Source of the DNA: Paludibacter sp.
GTDB lineage: Bacteria > Bacteroidota > Bacteroidia > Bacteroidales > Paludibacteraceae
Assembly: GCA_024710005.1 (NCBI GenBank)
Contig: JANJVQ010000024.1
Span: forward strand, 62,001-126,000
Reading direction: 5' to 3'
DNA length: 64,000 nt
This document shows, piece after piece, positions 21,657-31,298 of this stretch. The translations under genes were made by a program, and so were the position numbers. The notes beneath the pieces were generated by a model. It ran no database searches, was not told the origin of the DNA, and saw nothing but the letters and a program-made list of their open reading frames with translations. The number at the start of each line of letters is the position of its first letter. Within the stretch, counting starts at the first letter, position 1.

Positions 21657-23054
21657 TTATCTGATTAACTTGTATGTTTCATTACCCACATGAACCAAAA
21701 ATATACCGGTCTCTAAATGCCTGATATTTACCGAATCTTTATCTGAAGAAGCGACTTGCATCCCCGAAGCATTAAATATACGGATATTGGTCATAAATGG
21801 TTCTTTCATTTTCAGCATGTCACCCTCAATGGTATATCCAATATCTTCTTTGTTTTCTTTTACAGCACTTGCAGTTCCAAATAATTCGCTGTATTTTACG
21901 ATTCTAAACCAGATGCCTCTGGAGTATTTAAATCCTTTTTCGTACAAAACCGCGATATCACCATTACTCATTACGGCCATGTCGGAATAGCCTGTGTACC
22001 AGTTGTTGTCGTCGATATTATCGGCATACATGAATGATTTGGACCAGGTTTTACCATCATCAATACTGAGTTTGAGTGTTCCGTTTTTACGGCTGGTACC
22101 GTGATTGGGATTAGAAAAAATGATGTTGGCTTTGCCGGTGGTTGCGTTTATGGAGTGACGTAATAAGGCACCCTGACAACCGGCTCCCGGTTCAATCAGA
22201 CCGTAATCAAAATTATATTCAGGAAAGGTTTTTCCTCCATCCTTGCTGATGGAAACAACCCTGTAATGATTTGAATTGGTGTCTGAATTGCGCATGTTCA
22301 GCATCAGGTCACCGTTACTTAATTCAGCAACAGTACTTTCGTTGCCTTTTTCGTAGGGAACGATACCTCCCAGCGACCAGTTTTCACCATTATCATCAGA
22401 ATAAATGATATGAGAATATCCATTGCTGCCGAGGCCGTGATTCGCGGGTATGATGATTCGCCCTTTATTGGGTGCTTGTTCTTTGATGATGCCGTGTACG
22501 GGTCCGGTTGCATACCATCCCCAACCTGCAGGTTTCACTGTCGAAGTGATGTTTTTTCCTTTCGACCAGGTTAATCCGTCATCATCGGAGTAAGTGACAA
22601 ATACCGATCTGGCCCCTGTAGCTCCGGGATTCCAGCAATATACCAGCAGAATTCGTCCTGAGGGTAGGATAACGGGACATTGATTTTGACAGCGGTTGAT
22701 GCCATCGTCGATGATTGTGATATTTCTGCTCCAGGTTTTACCGCCATCTGCAGAACGCTTCAGTACAATGTCGATATCGCCCTGATCTTCACAACTATTG
22801 CGTCGACCTTCAATAAAGGCGAGTAAGGTACCTTGTTTGGAAATGGCAAGTGTTGGAATGCGATAGCAGACATATCCTTCAGTTCCACAGATAAAAGGAT
22901 TTTCTGAAGTGGAATAATTGGTTGTGTCCTGAACCAAAGGAGGTATGTCAGGTTTTTCATATCCGTTGATATCCGAATCAACGGGATCTTTACATGATAC
23001 TACCGGAGTTAAAAGCATCAGCAGGCATAACAGGAAAATATTTTTTGGCTTCAT
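21657..23054 (-). CDS. Second GH33 sialidase with T9SS-type C-terminal domain
   Basis: A 465-residue sialidase (ATG at 23054; an upstream in-frame start at 23141 would put 29 residues before the signal peptide and is rejected). Signal peptide with a possible lipobox VVSC, Cys21. Propeller: RIP Arg65 in CYRIPTL; Asp boxes SADGGKTW 101, SDDDGLTW 156, SDDNGENW 219, SKDGGKTF 270 and SIDDGKTW 330; NMRNSD (about 254) supplies another Arg. Residues about 402-465 (IRIFNASGMQV, then GIFLVHVG, ending YKLIR) are a type A T9SS sorting domain. Having both a lipobox and a T9SS tail is odd; only one route can be used. It shares little N-terminal architecture with the neighbouring sialidase, so the pair is probably complementary and not a recent duplication. 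Confidence 0.92.
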   Translation of the reverse strand: MKPKNIFLLCLLMLLTPVVSCKDPVDSDINGYEKPDIPPLVQDTTNYSTSENPFICGTEGYVCYRIPTLAISKQGTLLAFIEGRRNSCEDQGDIDIVLKRSADGGKTWSRNITIIDDGINRCQNQCPVILPSGRILLVYCWNPGATGARSVFVTYSDDDGLTWSKGKNITSTVKPAGWGWYATGPVHGIIKEQAPNKGRIIIPANHGLGSNGYSHIIYSDDNGENWSLGGIVPYEKGNESTVAELSNGDLMLNMRNSDTNSNHYRVVSISKDGGKTFPEYNFDYGLIEPGAGCQGALLRHSINATTGKANIIFSNPNHGTSRKNGTLKLSIDDGKTWSKSFMYADNIDDNNWYTGYSDMAVMSNGDIAVLYEKGFKYSRGIWFRIVKYSELFGTASAVKENKEDIGYTIEGDMLKMKEPFMTNIRIFNASGMQVASSDKDSVNIRHLETGIFLVHVGNETYKLIR

Positions 23055-23084
23055 AAAGTCATTGAGTTTAATTCGTAATAGAAA

Positions 23085-23136
23085 ACCCGCATGTAAATGC
23101 TTGCATATTTCTGAAAACTGATATTTACATGCGGGT
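23085..23136 (-). terminator. Intercistronic hairpin between susD and sialidase genes
   Basis: Arms ACCCGCATGTAAAT (23085-23098) and its exact reverse complement (23123-23136), 24 bases apart, located in the 114-bp gap after susD and before the sialidase. On the transcribed strand it is followed by TTTTC. Hairpins after susD are common in polysaccharide loci and lower downstream expression; this one may attenuate or protect mRNA. Confidence 0.6.
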
Positions 23137-23168
23137 AACATTTCAAAACAACGTTTTTTGATTAGACA

Positions 23169-24623
23169 TTAGTTGTATCCTTCAGTTTGCGTTAGATTCG
23201 GGTTGTCGTCCATCATCGCACGCTGAATCGGGAAGAAGAGAGGGCAACTATCTTCATTCTTACCGAACATGTTAGGTACCAGATCATAAACATTGATTGT
23301 GCCCGAGAAATGCGCCCGGAGTAAATCCGGCCACCGTTTAAGTTCAAAACATAACTCCCGGCCACGTTCGTCCAGAATTTCCTTTGCAAGTGCCGTTTGA
23401 GATACTTCACCTGTATACGGACCAATTCCGGCACGGGTACGTGTTCTTTCGAGTTGTGTAACAGCCTCGGGCAGCCTGTTGCGAAGCGTTAACAGTTCAG
23501 CTCTTAGTAATATTAGGTCAGCCAGTCGGTATATGATGATGTTGTTGTCGAAGTGACGATCACCATCAGGATATATTGTACCTCTGTATTTGTTCTGGGT
23601 TGTCAGGATTACCCTGCCGTTTGACCTTTTGGCCTCAATATATGCAATGGAAGCTCTGTTGTCATTTGTCGCGTACAGTTTCTTAAGCTTTGCTGACGGC
23701 GCAAAGTTGTGTACCGCGATCCCGGATTTTGTGTAGGGTATGTCTTCTTTGTTCACTGCAACCGAAATGTATGTCTGTGCTGTAGTAAGCTTGGAAGCAA
23801 ACATACCATCTTTTTCATTGATACCAAAGAAAACAGAGAAAATAACCTCCGGACTGTTTTTGTCTGAAAAGACTGAGGCATAACTTCCGGGAGCGCCAAT
23901 GCTTGTGTTACTAATGGTTTCGGCTGTTTCAAGGGCTGTAATTGCTTCGTCAATGTCATCGGTAGTGCCGCTTTTAAGTACCTGATATTTCCAGGCAATT
24001 GCTTCCGCCTTCAGTGCTAATGCTGCTGCCTTTGAAGACCTGAAGCGACTTACGATGCCGTTTTCCGGATATAACGAAAGGGCCATTTCGGCGTCGGCAA
24101 TAACCTGATTGATTACTTCAATGGCCGGACTTCTCGATGGGCGTTCCTGACTGCTACTTTCTGTTGGAACCAATACAATCGGCACATCACCAAAGGACTG
24201 GGTAAGTATCAGGTAAGTGTACGCACGTTGGAAATAAGTTTCGGCCAATACCCTGTTTTTGTCTTCAATTTTGTTGAATTCGATGGGTGTTCCGTATTTG
24301 ATCAATAGATTACAATGATGGATGTGGGTGTAGAACTTAATCCAGTTCGGAGCCACGGTTTCACTCATGGTATTGGCCCAGGCATTGGAGGTTGTTCCAA
24401 CAATCCCGTTGTCCAGTGCGTCACCACGATCTTCTTTGTAATATGTTTCGTTGACCATGTCTCTGAAGTTCGCATACATACCTGTCAGATATCCCTTGAC
24501 ATCACCTTCCTTGTTCCAGTAACTTGAGCGAGTAATTTCCGATACAGGTTTTACTTCAATCCATGACTCGCAGCTTGTAAATACAAGTACAGTCATCATC
24601 AGTATCCCAATATATTTTTTCAT
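23169..24623 (-). CDS. SusD-like surface glycan-binding lipoprotein
   Basis: Outer-membrane lipoprotein that caps the SusC transporter and binds its glycan. The 484-residue protein has a signal peptide with lipobox VFTSC (Cys18), a typical SusD N-terminus (WIEVKPVSEITRSSYW), the TPR-like helical region (YFQRAYTYLILTQSFGDVPIV) and the C-terminal LDERGRELCFELKRWPDLLR motif. It is 28 bp after the susC gene. In this setting it corresponds to the NanU role (sialic acid or sialoglycan binding) known from Tannerella and Bacteroides. Confidence 0.93.
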   Translation of the reverse strand: MKKYIGILMMTVLVFTSCESWIEVKPVSEITRSSYWNKEGDVKGYLTGMYANFRDMVNETYYKEDRGDALDNGIVGTTSNAWANTMSETVAPNWIKFYTHIHHCNLLIKYGTPIEFNKIEDKNRVLAETYFQRAYTYLILTQSFGDVPIVLVPTESSSQERPSRSPAIEVINQVIADAEMALSLYPENGIVSRFRSSKAAALALKAEAIAWKYQVLKSGTTDDIDEAITALETAETISNTSIGAPGSYASVFSDKNSPEVIFSVFFGINEKDGMFASKLTTAQTYISVAVNKEDIPYTKSGIAVHNFAPSAKLKKLYATNDNRASIAYIEAKRSNGRVILTTQNKYRGTIYPDGDRHFDNNIIIYRLADLILLRAELLTLRNRLPEAVTQLERTRTRAGIGPYTGEVSQTALAKEILDERGRELCFELKRWPDLLRAHFSGTINVYDLVPNMFGKNEDSCPLFFPIQRAMMDDNPNLTQTEGYN

Positions 24624-24651
24624 TTTCTTATATTTTTCGATTAAACAGAGG

Positions 24652-27600
24652 TTAGAAACTTAAATTGGCTGTAAAAATAACGGAACGCGGGCGCGGGAAT
24701 TTCCCTGCATCGGCGCCTATGACCTCAGGAGTCAGTCCGTCGTAGCCGGTGAGGTAGCCAAGGTTGAAAACCGATAATGATAAATCAATTCCGCTCATTT
24801 TGAAATCATCCAGCCAGCTGCCACGAAGGGAGTAAGAGAGTGATACCTCTCTGAAGGCCAGATAATCTCCTTTTTTGATGTACAGGGTGTTGGCTGAACC
24901 TCCATTGAACCCTATGGTGGGGGAATTCGGACGTGCATGATTGCGTTTCCCAAAGTCCCAATCGGATTCAACGTCGTAACGTGGGATGGTTGCAATATCA
25001 CCTTGTTTTTTCCAGATGTCCGGACCGATGATGTCGGTTGTGGGAGCAATATTGTTCCTTCCGCTTGAATTAGCGCCTGCACGGAACATGTTATCAATCA
25101 CATTTCCCATGGAGAAGTCAGTTACGACTCTCAATGTGAATTTTTTGTAAGTAAAAGTATTCGTGAAACCTCCCATTTTGTCGGGATGCAGATAGCCAAC
25201 GAAAACAAGGTCTTTGTAATTTATGGTGTCATTGCCATCCACATCGCGCCATCTGGTGTCGCCACCTACTTTAGGTAAACCTACTGAGCTGGCTGCAACC
25301 AGTTCGTCGTACGGTGCATCTGCAGCTTCTTCGTCGGTCGCATAAACGCCTAAAGATTCAAAGGCAAAACGTGCTCCTGGTCTTTCTCCTTCTGCAAAAC
25401 CGCCGGCATAAACATATTTTCCCTGTTTAGTGTCGTAAATCAATCCACCTCCTGTTCTGTTCTTCTCAGTGCCGTTGTCGGGAAGTTTACCGCAGACAAG
25501 TCTGTTGAAAGCAAAGTTAAATGAAGCATTCCACGAGAAGTCTTTTGTTTTAATCGGTGTTCCCGAGATTTCCACTTCAAAACCTTTTGAAATCATTTCC
25601 CCATAATTACTTTTGATGGAAGAGAATCCTGATTCAGCCCACATTCTTTGTGACATCAATCTGTCTTTGGTAATTTTTGAATAAACATCGAATAAAATAT
25701 TCAAGCGGTTATTGAACATCCCTAAGTCAAATCCAAGGTCAACAGAACTGGTTTTTTCCCAAAGCAGGTTGTTGTTGGCAAGTACAGTATTCAATAAGCC
25801 GGCTTCTCCGTTGTATAGATACCCCGGATTATATTTACCTTCCGTGTCTGCCAGAGCAAGCGTATTGTTACCGGTTTGTCCCCAACTCGAACGAAGTTTC
25901 AGGTTGTTGATTAAACGGGTTGCCGGTTGAAAGAAATCTTCGTTGTGCATGTTCCATCCAGCCGATACCCCGGGGAAAGTGCCAAAGCGATTGTTGGCAG
26001 CAAAGCGTGAGGAGCCGTCCCGTCTGATACTGGCTGAGAACAGGTATTTTTTGTCGAAATCGTAAGTGAAACGACCGAAAATACTGGTCATTTTATCTAC
26101 ATAATATGTAGTTGATACTTTTTGAGATTCTTGTGTGGTGGCATTCAAAGTTGGAATGTAGTCTGTCGGGGCGCCGTTACCTGATCCTGACATCGAATAG
26201 GAATGGTCATTTGTCTGGTTCAGACCGGCCATGGCTGAGAAGTTGTGCTTCTTGATTGTCTTTACATAGCTCAGGATGGCATCGTATTGGAAATGTAAAT
26301 CCATGTTGTGCGAAGCAGAAGCCCTCCGGTCGGCAAAAATCTCATTTGCTTTTTCAAAAGAGTTGCTTAATCCTTCGTTGTTGTAGAAAGAAAAAATCGG
26401 TTCAAACTTCAATCCCGGCAGGATTTCCCATTCCAGCCCCAAACTGATGTTGGTGCGACTTACATAATTATTGTTTGTTCTGTAATACAATTCATGATCC
26501 CTTGTGCGGAAGTCGTTCCGGATTTCACCAGGAGCAGGTCTGCCGTCTTCAAAATAATCACGTACTGTGCGTGGCATACGGGCTGCTCTCGACATAACAC
26601 TGTTTTCATTGTTCCCCAAATCAATATACTCCCGAAGCGAATAATTTAACGAAGAATTTACTTTCAGATTGTCTTTGATTTTGTAGGAGTTGTTGTACAA
26701 TAAACTCATGCGACTATAGCTTGTCCCTTTCACGATACCCGGTTGATCCAGGTAGCCGATGCTGGCAAAATAGGTGTTTTTATCGGTTCCTCCACTGAAA
26801 TCAACATTGATATCATGACCTGTTGCTGTTTGGAATAATCTATCCTGAAAATCAGTATCCTTAAATATAAGGGTTTTTCCTGTAACCGGATCTTCCATGG
26901 TTTCCCAGCCCTGATTAAATAGCAAGTCATCAACGTAATCCTGACCATAGTTGGTTACGTATTCATCCAGAAATGCAGTTGTGTTAAGCGAATTTCTGGG
27001 ATTGGAAGTGCTCATCGCGAAAGAGCCGGTGAGATAATTCTGGGGGTTGAGGGCATGAAGGGCAGATAAACGGGAAACATAAAGATAATCCCTGCCGGAT
27101 GCAAGTGAATAACGTTGTGGCTGGTTGTCGACATTGAGTCCATACCTTACGTTGATTTTGCCTTTGCCGGCCTTGCCTTTTTTGGTTGTGATGTTCACGA
27201 TGCCATTGTTGGCGCGTGCTCCGTAAATGGCTGTAGATGCAGCATCTTTCAATACCTCGATAGATTCGATGTCCTGCATATTCACGTCTTTCATTGAGCG
27301 GATAATTCCGTCAATGATGACCAGTGGGTTGTCTGACTCCGGGGATGTGGATGTCCCTCCACGCAAAATTAATTGCGGGTCGGAACCAGGCTGACCTGAA
27401 TTTACCCGAACTTCCAGGCCGGCTACTTTACCTTTTAATAAACTCAGCGGGTTACCGGCACTGGCAATAGGCAGGTCTTTTGCCTGAACTTTTGAAATGG
27501 CACTGGTGATAGTGGCCCTGGATTGTTTGCCATATCCAATGGCGACAACTTCGTTGAGTGAAATGGTGTTTTCTTTCAGTGTAATTCTCAGTTCAGCATT

Positions 27601-27912
27601 CTTTGAGATGGTAAACTGCTGATTTTCATAGCCAACAAAGGAAACTGTGACAGTTGATTTGTCAGGCACATTTAATTTGAATTTTCCATCCAGATCGGTA
27701 ATAGTTCCGATACTGGAATTAAATACTGTTACCGAAGCACCCGGTACGGGTTCTCCTTTTTCATCCAGTACGATCCCGGAAACCTGATGTCTGCTCTGTT
27801 GTGCATGCAATTGTGCCGGACTGATAAATCCGGAAAGCAAAAACAGTAATACAGAAAAAAACAATAAATGCCGGTAAGACATTTTTGAGTTAAGACTCTT
27901 TAAATACAACAT
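24652..27912 (-). CDS. SusC/RagA-family TonB-dependent transporter
   Basis: Outer-membrane barrel that imports the glycan or sialic acid bound by SusD, energised by TonB. About 1086 residues from ATG 27912; the frame extends 27 codons upstream without signal-peptide character. Order: signal peptide ending QLHAQQ, carboxypeptidase-like domain (VSGIVLDEKGEPVPGASV), a TonB box-like region, plug domain (VIGYGKQ, then IESIEVLKDAASTAIYGARANNG split over the plug) and a long barrel ending in ANLSF with terminal Phe. It is the NanO counterpart here. The 105-bp gap between nanM and this gene shows no clear -7 box. Confidence 0.93.
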   Translation of the reverse strand: MLYLKSLNSKMSYRHLLFFSVLLFLLSGFISPAQLHAQQSRHQVSGIVLDEKGEPVPGASVTVFNSSIGTITDLDGKFKLNVPDKSTVTVSFVGYENQQFTISKNAELRITLKENTISLNEVVAIGYGKQSRATITSAISKVQAKDLPIASAGNPLSLLKGKVAGLEVRVNSGQPGSDPQLILRGGTSTSPESDNPLVIIDGIIRSMKDVNMQDIESIEVLKDAASTAIYGARANNGIVNITTKKGKAGKGKINVRYGLNVDNQPQRYSLASGRDYLYVSRLSALHALNPQNYLTGSFAMSTSNPRNSLNTTAFLDEYVTNYGQDYVDDLLFNQGWETMEDPVTGKTLIFKDTDFQDRLFQTATGHDINVDFSGGTDKNTYFASIGYLDQPGIVKGTSYSRMSLLYNNSYKIKDNLKVNSSLNYSLREYIDLGNNENSVMSRAARMPRTVRDYFEDGRPAPGEIRNDFRTRDHELYYRTNNNYVSRTNISLGLEWEILPGLKFEPIFSFYNNEGLSNSFEKANEIFADRRASASHNMDLHFQYDAILSYVKTIKKHNFSAMAGLNQTNDHSYSMSGSGNGAPTDYIPTLNATTQESQKVSTTYYVDKMTSIFGRFTYDFDKKYLFSASIRRDGSSRFAANNRFGTFPGVSAGWNMHNEDFFQPATRLINNLKLRSSWGQTGNNTLALADTEGKYNPGYLYNGEAGLLNTVLANNNLLWEKTSSVDLGFDLGMFNNRLNILFDVYSKITKDRLMSQRMWAESGFSSIKSNYGEMISKGFEVEISGTPIKTKDFSWNASFNFAFNRLVCGKLPDNGTEKNRTGGGLIYDTKQGKYVYAGGFAEGERPGARFAFESLGVYATDEEAADAPYDELVAASSVGLPKVGGDTRWRDVDGNDTINYKDLVFVGYLHPDKMGGFTNTFTYKKFTLRVVTDFSMGNVIDNMFRAGANSSGRNNIAPTTDIIGPDIWKKQGDIATIPRYDVESDWDFGKRNHARPNSPTIGFNGGSANTLYIKKGDYLAFREVSLSYSLRGSWLDDFKMSGIDLSLSVFNLGYLTGYDGLTPEVIGADAGKFPRPRSVIFTANLSF

Positions 27913-28017
27913 AATGCATTTGATTTTAGGGGTTAACACTAATTTGTTACTCGATAATTTTTGTAAATAACAGGCAGGGAAAATCAGAATCAAGAAATAG
28001 GGTTAAAAGAGCAGGTT

Positions 28018-29163
28018 TTATTTATTGAGATCGATTTCTAAAATATTATTTGATCGAATGCCCGGTTTAAGTTCACCGGCAGGAAGTATGATTTTGTTTC
28101 TCCACCAGATGGCAGTTGTTGCAACTGGTAAATTTCTAATGTTAGTTTTGCCAACTTCTTTCCAGGAATTCAGATTGGTGTTGTAGCAAATGATTGTATT
28201 TGAAAATCCGGAGTGTTTTACGTATAGACGTCGTAACTTTTTTATGTACTTTTCTTTATGTTTTCCGTGGCTTTTCGTAATTCGTTTTTCCAGTTCAAAC
28301 CTTCTTTTAAGTCGAATTCCCTCATCTCCTCCAAAGAAGTATATTTCGCCATTTGTAGATGTTATTGCAGGAGCAGCCATCATGATAAGCGGTTTTAATT
28401 TGGGAACACCCATTATGCCTTCGTGATTCCATCGCTGTTTATCAAAGGAATAGCTCCAGAAATCGTTGTAAATGATTAACTTGTTGTCATCAATATGTCT
28501 TCCTCCAAAAATGTAAATTTTGGAAGAATCTCCCATTTCATATTGTATGGTCGTTAATGCGTCACTCCTGATGCCTCCTGGCAAACCAATATTTTTACTC
28601 CAACAGCCAGTTGCGGGGTTAAATATGTAAAGTACATTCTCCGTGGCAGCATGTCCGGTAATATACAGTAATTGATTATGGATGGCTCCTCCTGTTGGTG
28701 TGAAAAGGTCAGGAAGAGTTGAAAAAGTTTCTGTAATCAACGAGTCACTGTTGTTGAAATATAGTTTGAAAACTTTTTTATTAGTTTCTGCATCATTCAA
28801 TCCGCCTAGTATGTAAAGTGTTTTGCCGTCGCCGATCGCAATGGAGTTGCTTATTCTCACAGGAAATTGATAAGGTTGTTTTAACCAGACTATTGAATCA
28901 TCGTTTGTTTTTTCAGCAATGAGCATGTCGTTCAGAAAGACCTTTCTTCCGCCATCCCAGGGATAAGCTTCGGAAAAGTTTGATCCTCCGATCAGGATTA
29001 ATTTATCATTGAGTATGCCAACACCGGCACTTGAAATTCCATAACCCCTATTGTTTTCCGTTTCAGGAATAGATTCATAAATATTACAGGCAATAGTTTT
29101 GCTGCTTTTGCCCTGTATTTGTACGGAAACAATAATGAGTATGATGGAAATCAGGTGTTTCAT
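28018..29163 (-). CDS. nanM: NanM-like mutarotase / cyclically permuted kelch protein
   Basis: Likely converts the alpha-anomer of sialic acid released by sialidases into the beta-anomer in the periplasm. The 381-residue protein has a signal peptide (about 1-19) and kelch-type blades: KLILIGGSN, KTLYILGGLND, KIYIFGGRH, EIYFFGGDEG and a final IILPAGELKPGIRSNNILEI, the usual family ending. A Lys/Arg-rich insert (around ELEKRITKSHGKHKEKYIKK) lies between blades. Its start overlaps the end of the GntR gene by 4 bp, so it is the second gene of the leftward operon. Confidence 0.87.
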   Translation of the reverse strand: MKHLISIILIIVSVQIQGKSSKTIACNIYESIPETENNRGYGISSAGVGILNDKLILIGGSNFSEAYPWDGGRKVFLNDMLIAEKTNDDSIVWLKQPYQFPVRISNSIAIGDGKTLYILGGLNDAETNKKVFKLYFNNSDSLITETFSTLPDLFTPTGGAIHNQLLYITGHAATENVLYIFNPATGCWSKNIGLPGGIRSDALTTIQYEMGDSSKIYIFGGRHIDDNKLIIYNDFWSYSFDKQRWNHEGIMGVPKLKPLIMMAAPAITSTNGEIYFFGGDEGIRLKRRFELEKRITKSHGKHKEKYIKKLRRLYVKHSGFSNTIICYNTNLNSWKEVGKTNIRNLPVATTAIWWRNKIILPAGELKPGIRSNNILEIDLNK

Positions 29164-29891
29164 GTGTTAGCTTTTGCTTTTCCGTTCGTATCTGTTCTGT
29201 CTAATATCTTTTCCATATTCTCGAACTGGGTGTTCAGGTGTAAACGCATGGCAATTCTGAAAGAATCGGGAGAGCCGAATCGCAATACCTCAACCAAACC
29301 AGCGTGTGAAATCACTTGTTTCACTTTGTAGTCTTTGGTGCGTGGTGCATACATGGCGAAGAGTTTTTCCAGTAAAAAATGAAAATCAGAAAGACTGGCG
29401 TTCTTTGTCATAGAATAAAGATAGCTGTGAAACTGAATATCTAATGCGATAGATTCTTCTGTTGTTTTAGCTGTTTCTTCTTTCTCAATAATCTCTTGCA
29501 GCGCTTCAATATCTTTTTCTGTTTTCTGTCTGAAAATAAAATCAGCCATCCCAATTTCCAACATCAGCCTTAGTTCATATAAATCACGTAAACTGTCTCT
29601 TTCGAGTAGACCCGATTCAATAATTGGTTTTAAAGAACCAAAAATGCGAGGACTAACCAATACAGTCCCTTTCTTTCTTTTGGTTTCGAGAACGCCAATT
29701 GCCCGCAGTCTGCTCAGAGCCTCTCTTACAACCACACGGCTAACACCAAGAATTTCGGCCATCTCATTTTCTTTGGGCATATGTGAGTTGTCGTTTGATT
29801 TTTGATTGGCAATGTAAGTCAGAAGGTCTTTTTGGGTTTGTTCTACTAATGAACGATCCTTCCGATAGTCTGTGGTGTGTATTGTTTTCAT
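29160..29891 (-). CDS. GntR-family (FadR/FCD) regulator of the sialic-acid locus
   Basis: A 243-residue regulator: N-terminal winged HTH (MAEILGVSRVVVREALSRLR, about residues 43-62) and a C-terminal FCD ligand domain with the metal-binding Asp and His residues visible in ALDIQFHSYLY, ISHAGLVEVL and RLHLNTQFE. FCD regulators of sialic-acid genes (NanR type) respond to sialic acid. It is the first gene of the leftward operon, so it controls its own expression, and it faces the aldolase gene across a control region with two matching palindromes (29949-29961 and 30263-30275). Those fit the GT-N3-AC core bound by FadR-type proteins. Confidence 0.9.
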   Translation of the reverse strand: MKTIHTTDYRKDRSLVEQTQKDLLTYIANQKSNDNSHMPKENEMAEILGVSRVVVREALSRLRAIGVLETKRKKGTVLVSPRIFGSLKPIIESGLLERDSLRDLYELRLMLEIGMADFIFRQKTEKDIEALQEIIEKEETAKTTEESIALDIQFHSYLYSMTKNASLSDFHFLLEKLFAMYAPRTKDYKVKQVISHAGLVEVLRFGSPDSFRIAMRLHLNTQFENMEKILDRTDTNGKAKANT

Positions 29892-29927
29892 TTTTTTTGC
29901 TTTGATTCAATGATATATTAGATGGTG

Positions 29928-29961
29928 CAAATATACATATATTTTTAATATGTATTACATA
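29928..29961 (-). promoter_or_regulatory. Leftward promoter with palindromic operator
   Basis: On the minus strand a TATATTTG -7 box (29928-29935) precedes the gntR start by 37 bp. Thirteen bp upstream of that box is the perfect palindrome TATGTATTACATA (29949-29961), whose GTATTAC centre fits a FadR/FCD operator and would cover the -33 region. The same layout occurs on the opposite strand at 30263-30296. The rest of 29892-30330 is AT-rich with a degraded TATGTATTA half-site near 30038 and no gene. Confidence 0.65.
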
Positions 29962-30262
29962 ACAGCTAAATTTTTATGTTAAAATGCGGATTGTTATTGT
30001 TGAGTGTTTTTAAAGCTCTGATAAACATTGATATAATATGTATTATGTGTGTATTTGTATGATAAAAAAGCCTTTTATCGAGGTGTGGTGGCGTATAAGT
30101 GTTAAAGCTTATATTTGTCATAATTGTCATTAGTTGTTTTTTAAGTATCAGTAATATAGTAATATACGTTTATTGTCAGATGTGGTTCTGAATGTTTTCT
30201 GATGTGAAATATCGTCTAATACATATGCGACTTAAGTGTTAAATAAAATTAAATGCGGATAT

Positions 30263-30296
30263 TATGTAGTACATAAAAATATTTTCTATATATTTG
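30263..30296 (+). promoter_or_regulatory. Rightward promoter with palindromic operator
   Basis: TATGTAGTACATA (30263-30275; TT...AA extends it to 15 bp) lies 13 bp before a TATATTTG -7 box (30289-30296), which is 34 bp before the aldolase ATG. The operator would overlap the -33 region, consistent with repression by the GntR protein. Confidence 0.65.
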
Positions 30297-30330
30297 CAGC
30301 CAGATTATTTAAAATTTTATTTAAGATACA

Positions 30331-31245
30331 ATGAAAAACATAGAAAAGATTAAAGGCCTTATTGCTGCACCATTTACAGCGTTTGACAAAAACAATGAAA
30401 TTAACCTCGAAATGGTAACAGAACAGCAGGCCATGTACAAAAGGAATGGTTTGAGTGGGGTTTTTATTTGTGGAACTACAGGAGAAAGTTCAGCTTTGAC
30501 AATGGCTGAAAAGAAGCAACTTTTTAAGAAATGGTCTGAGTACAAAACTCCGGAGTTTAAAGTAATTGCTTTTTTGGGTGGTACGTGTGTGAAAGAGTGC
30601 AGGGAATTGGCCCAATATGCTCAGGAATGTAATTTAGATGCTGTTTCTATCACAGCACCATATTATTTTAAACCCGCTAATGTGAATGCTCTTGCTCTTT
30701 TTTGCCAGGAAGTAGCCTCTGCTGTACCTGATATGCCCTTTTATTATTATCATATTCCCATTTTTACTGGTGTAAACTTTCCGATGATAAACTTCCTGGA
30801 AATTGCAGATGAGTTGATCCCCAATTTTGCAGGGATTAAATATACCTATGAGAATATGATGGATTATCAGCTTTGTCTGAATTTCAAAAACAAGAAATAC
30901 AATATCTTGTGGGGCAGAGATGAAATGTTGTTACCGGCGTTGTCGATCGGTGCGGTTAGTGCGGTTGGAAGTACCTATGGGTATATGACTCCGGTTTATC
31001 TGAAAGTGATAGCTCTTTTTAAGGAAAATAAACTTGAAGAGTCTGCTCAAATGCAATTACAGGCGATTCGTTTTATACAGTTGCTTGATAAATTCGGTGG
31101 TGGATGTGGTAAGGCATTTATGAAAAGTATTGGTTTTGATTTGGGAAAACATCGTTTGCCGGTAATGAATCTAACCAATGACCAATATGCCGAACTTACT
31201 CAATTGTTGGAAAAGATGGACTTCAATCAGTATTGCAACAAGTAA
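30331..31245 (+). CDS. nanA: N-acetylneuraminate lyase (sialic acid aldolase)
   Basis: Cleaves N-acetylneuraminate to N-acetylmannosamine and pyruvate. The 304-residue TIM-barrel protein has GTTGES (48-53), Tyr140 in YYYHIP and the Schiff-base Lys170 in FAGIKYTYENM, matching the NanA subgroup of the DHDPS superfamily more than DapA. First gene of the rightward arm. Regulated with the leftward operon by the shared palindromes. The aldolase product would next need an epimerase and a kinase, which are not in this window. Confidence 0.9.
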   Translation: MKNIEKIKGLIAAPFTAFDKNNEINLEMVTEQQAMYKRNGLSGVFICGTTGESSALTMAEKKQLFKKWSEYKTPEFKVIAFLGGTCVKECRELAQYAQECNLDAVSITAPYYFKPANVNALALFCQEVASAVPDMPFYYYHIPIFTGVNFPMINFLEIADELIPNFAGIKYTYENMMDYQLCLNFKNKKYNILWGRDEMLLPALSIGAVSAVGSTYGYMTPVYLKVIALFKENKLEESAQMQLQAIRFIQLLDKFGGGCGKAFMKSIGFDLGKHRLPVMNLTNDQYAELTQLLEKMDFNQYCNK

Positions 31246-31298
31246 AATCTAATAAACAACTTTAAATTTCTAGTATTAACGTAAAAATTTACAAGATC

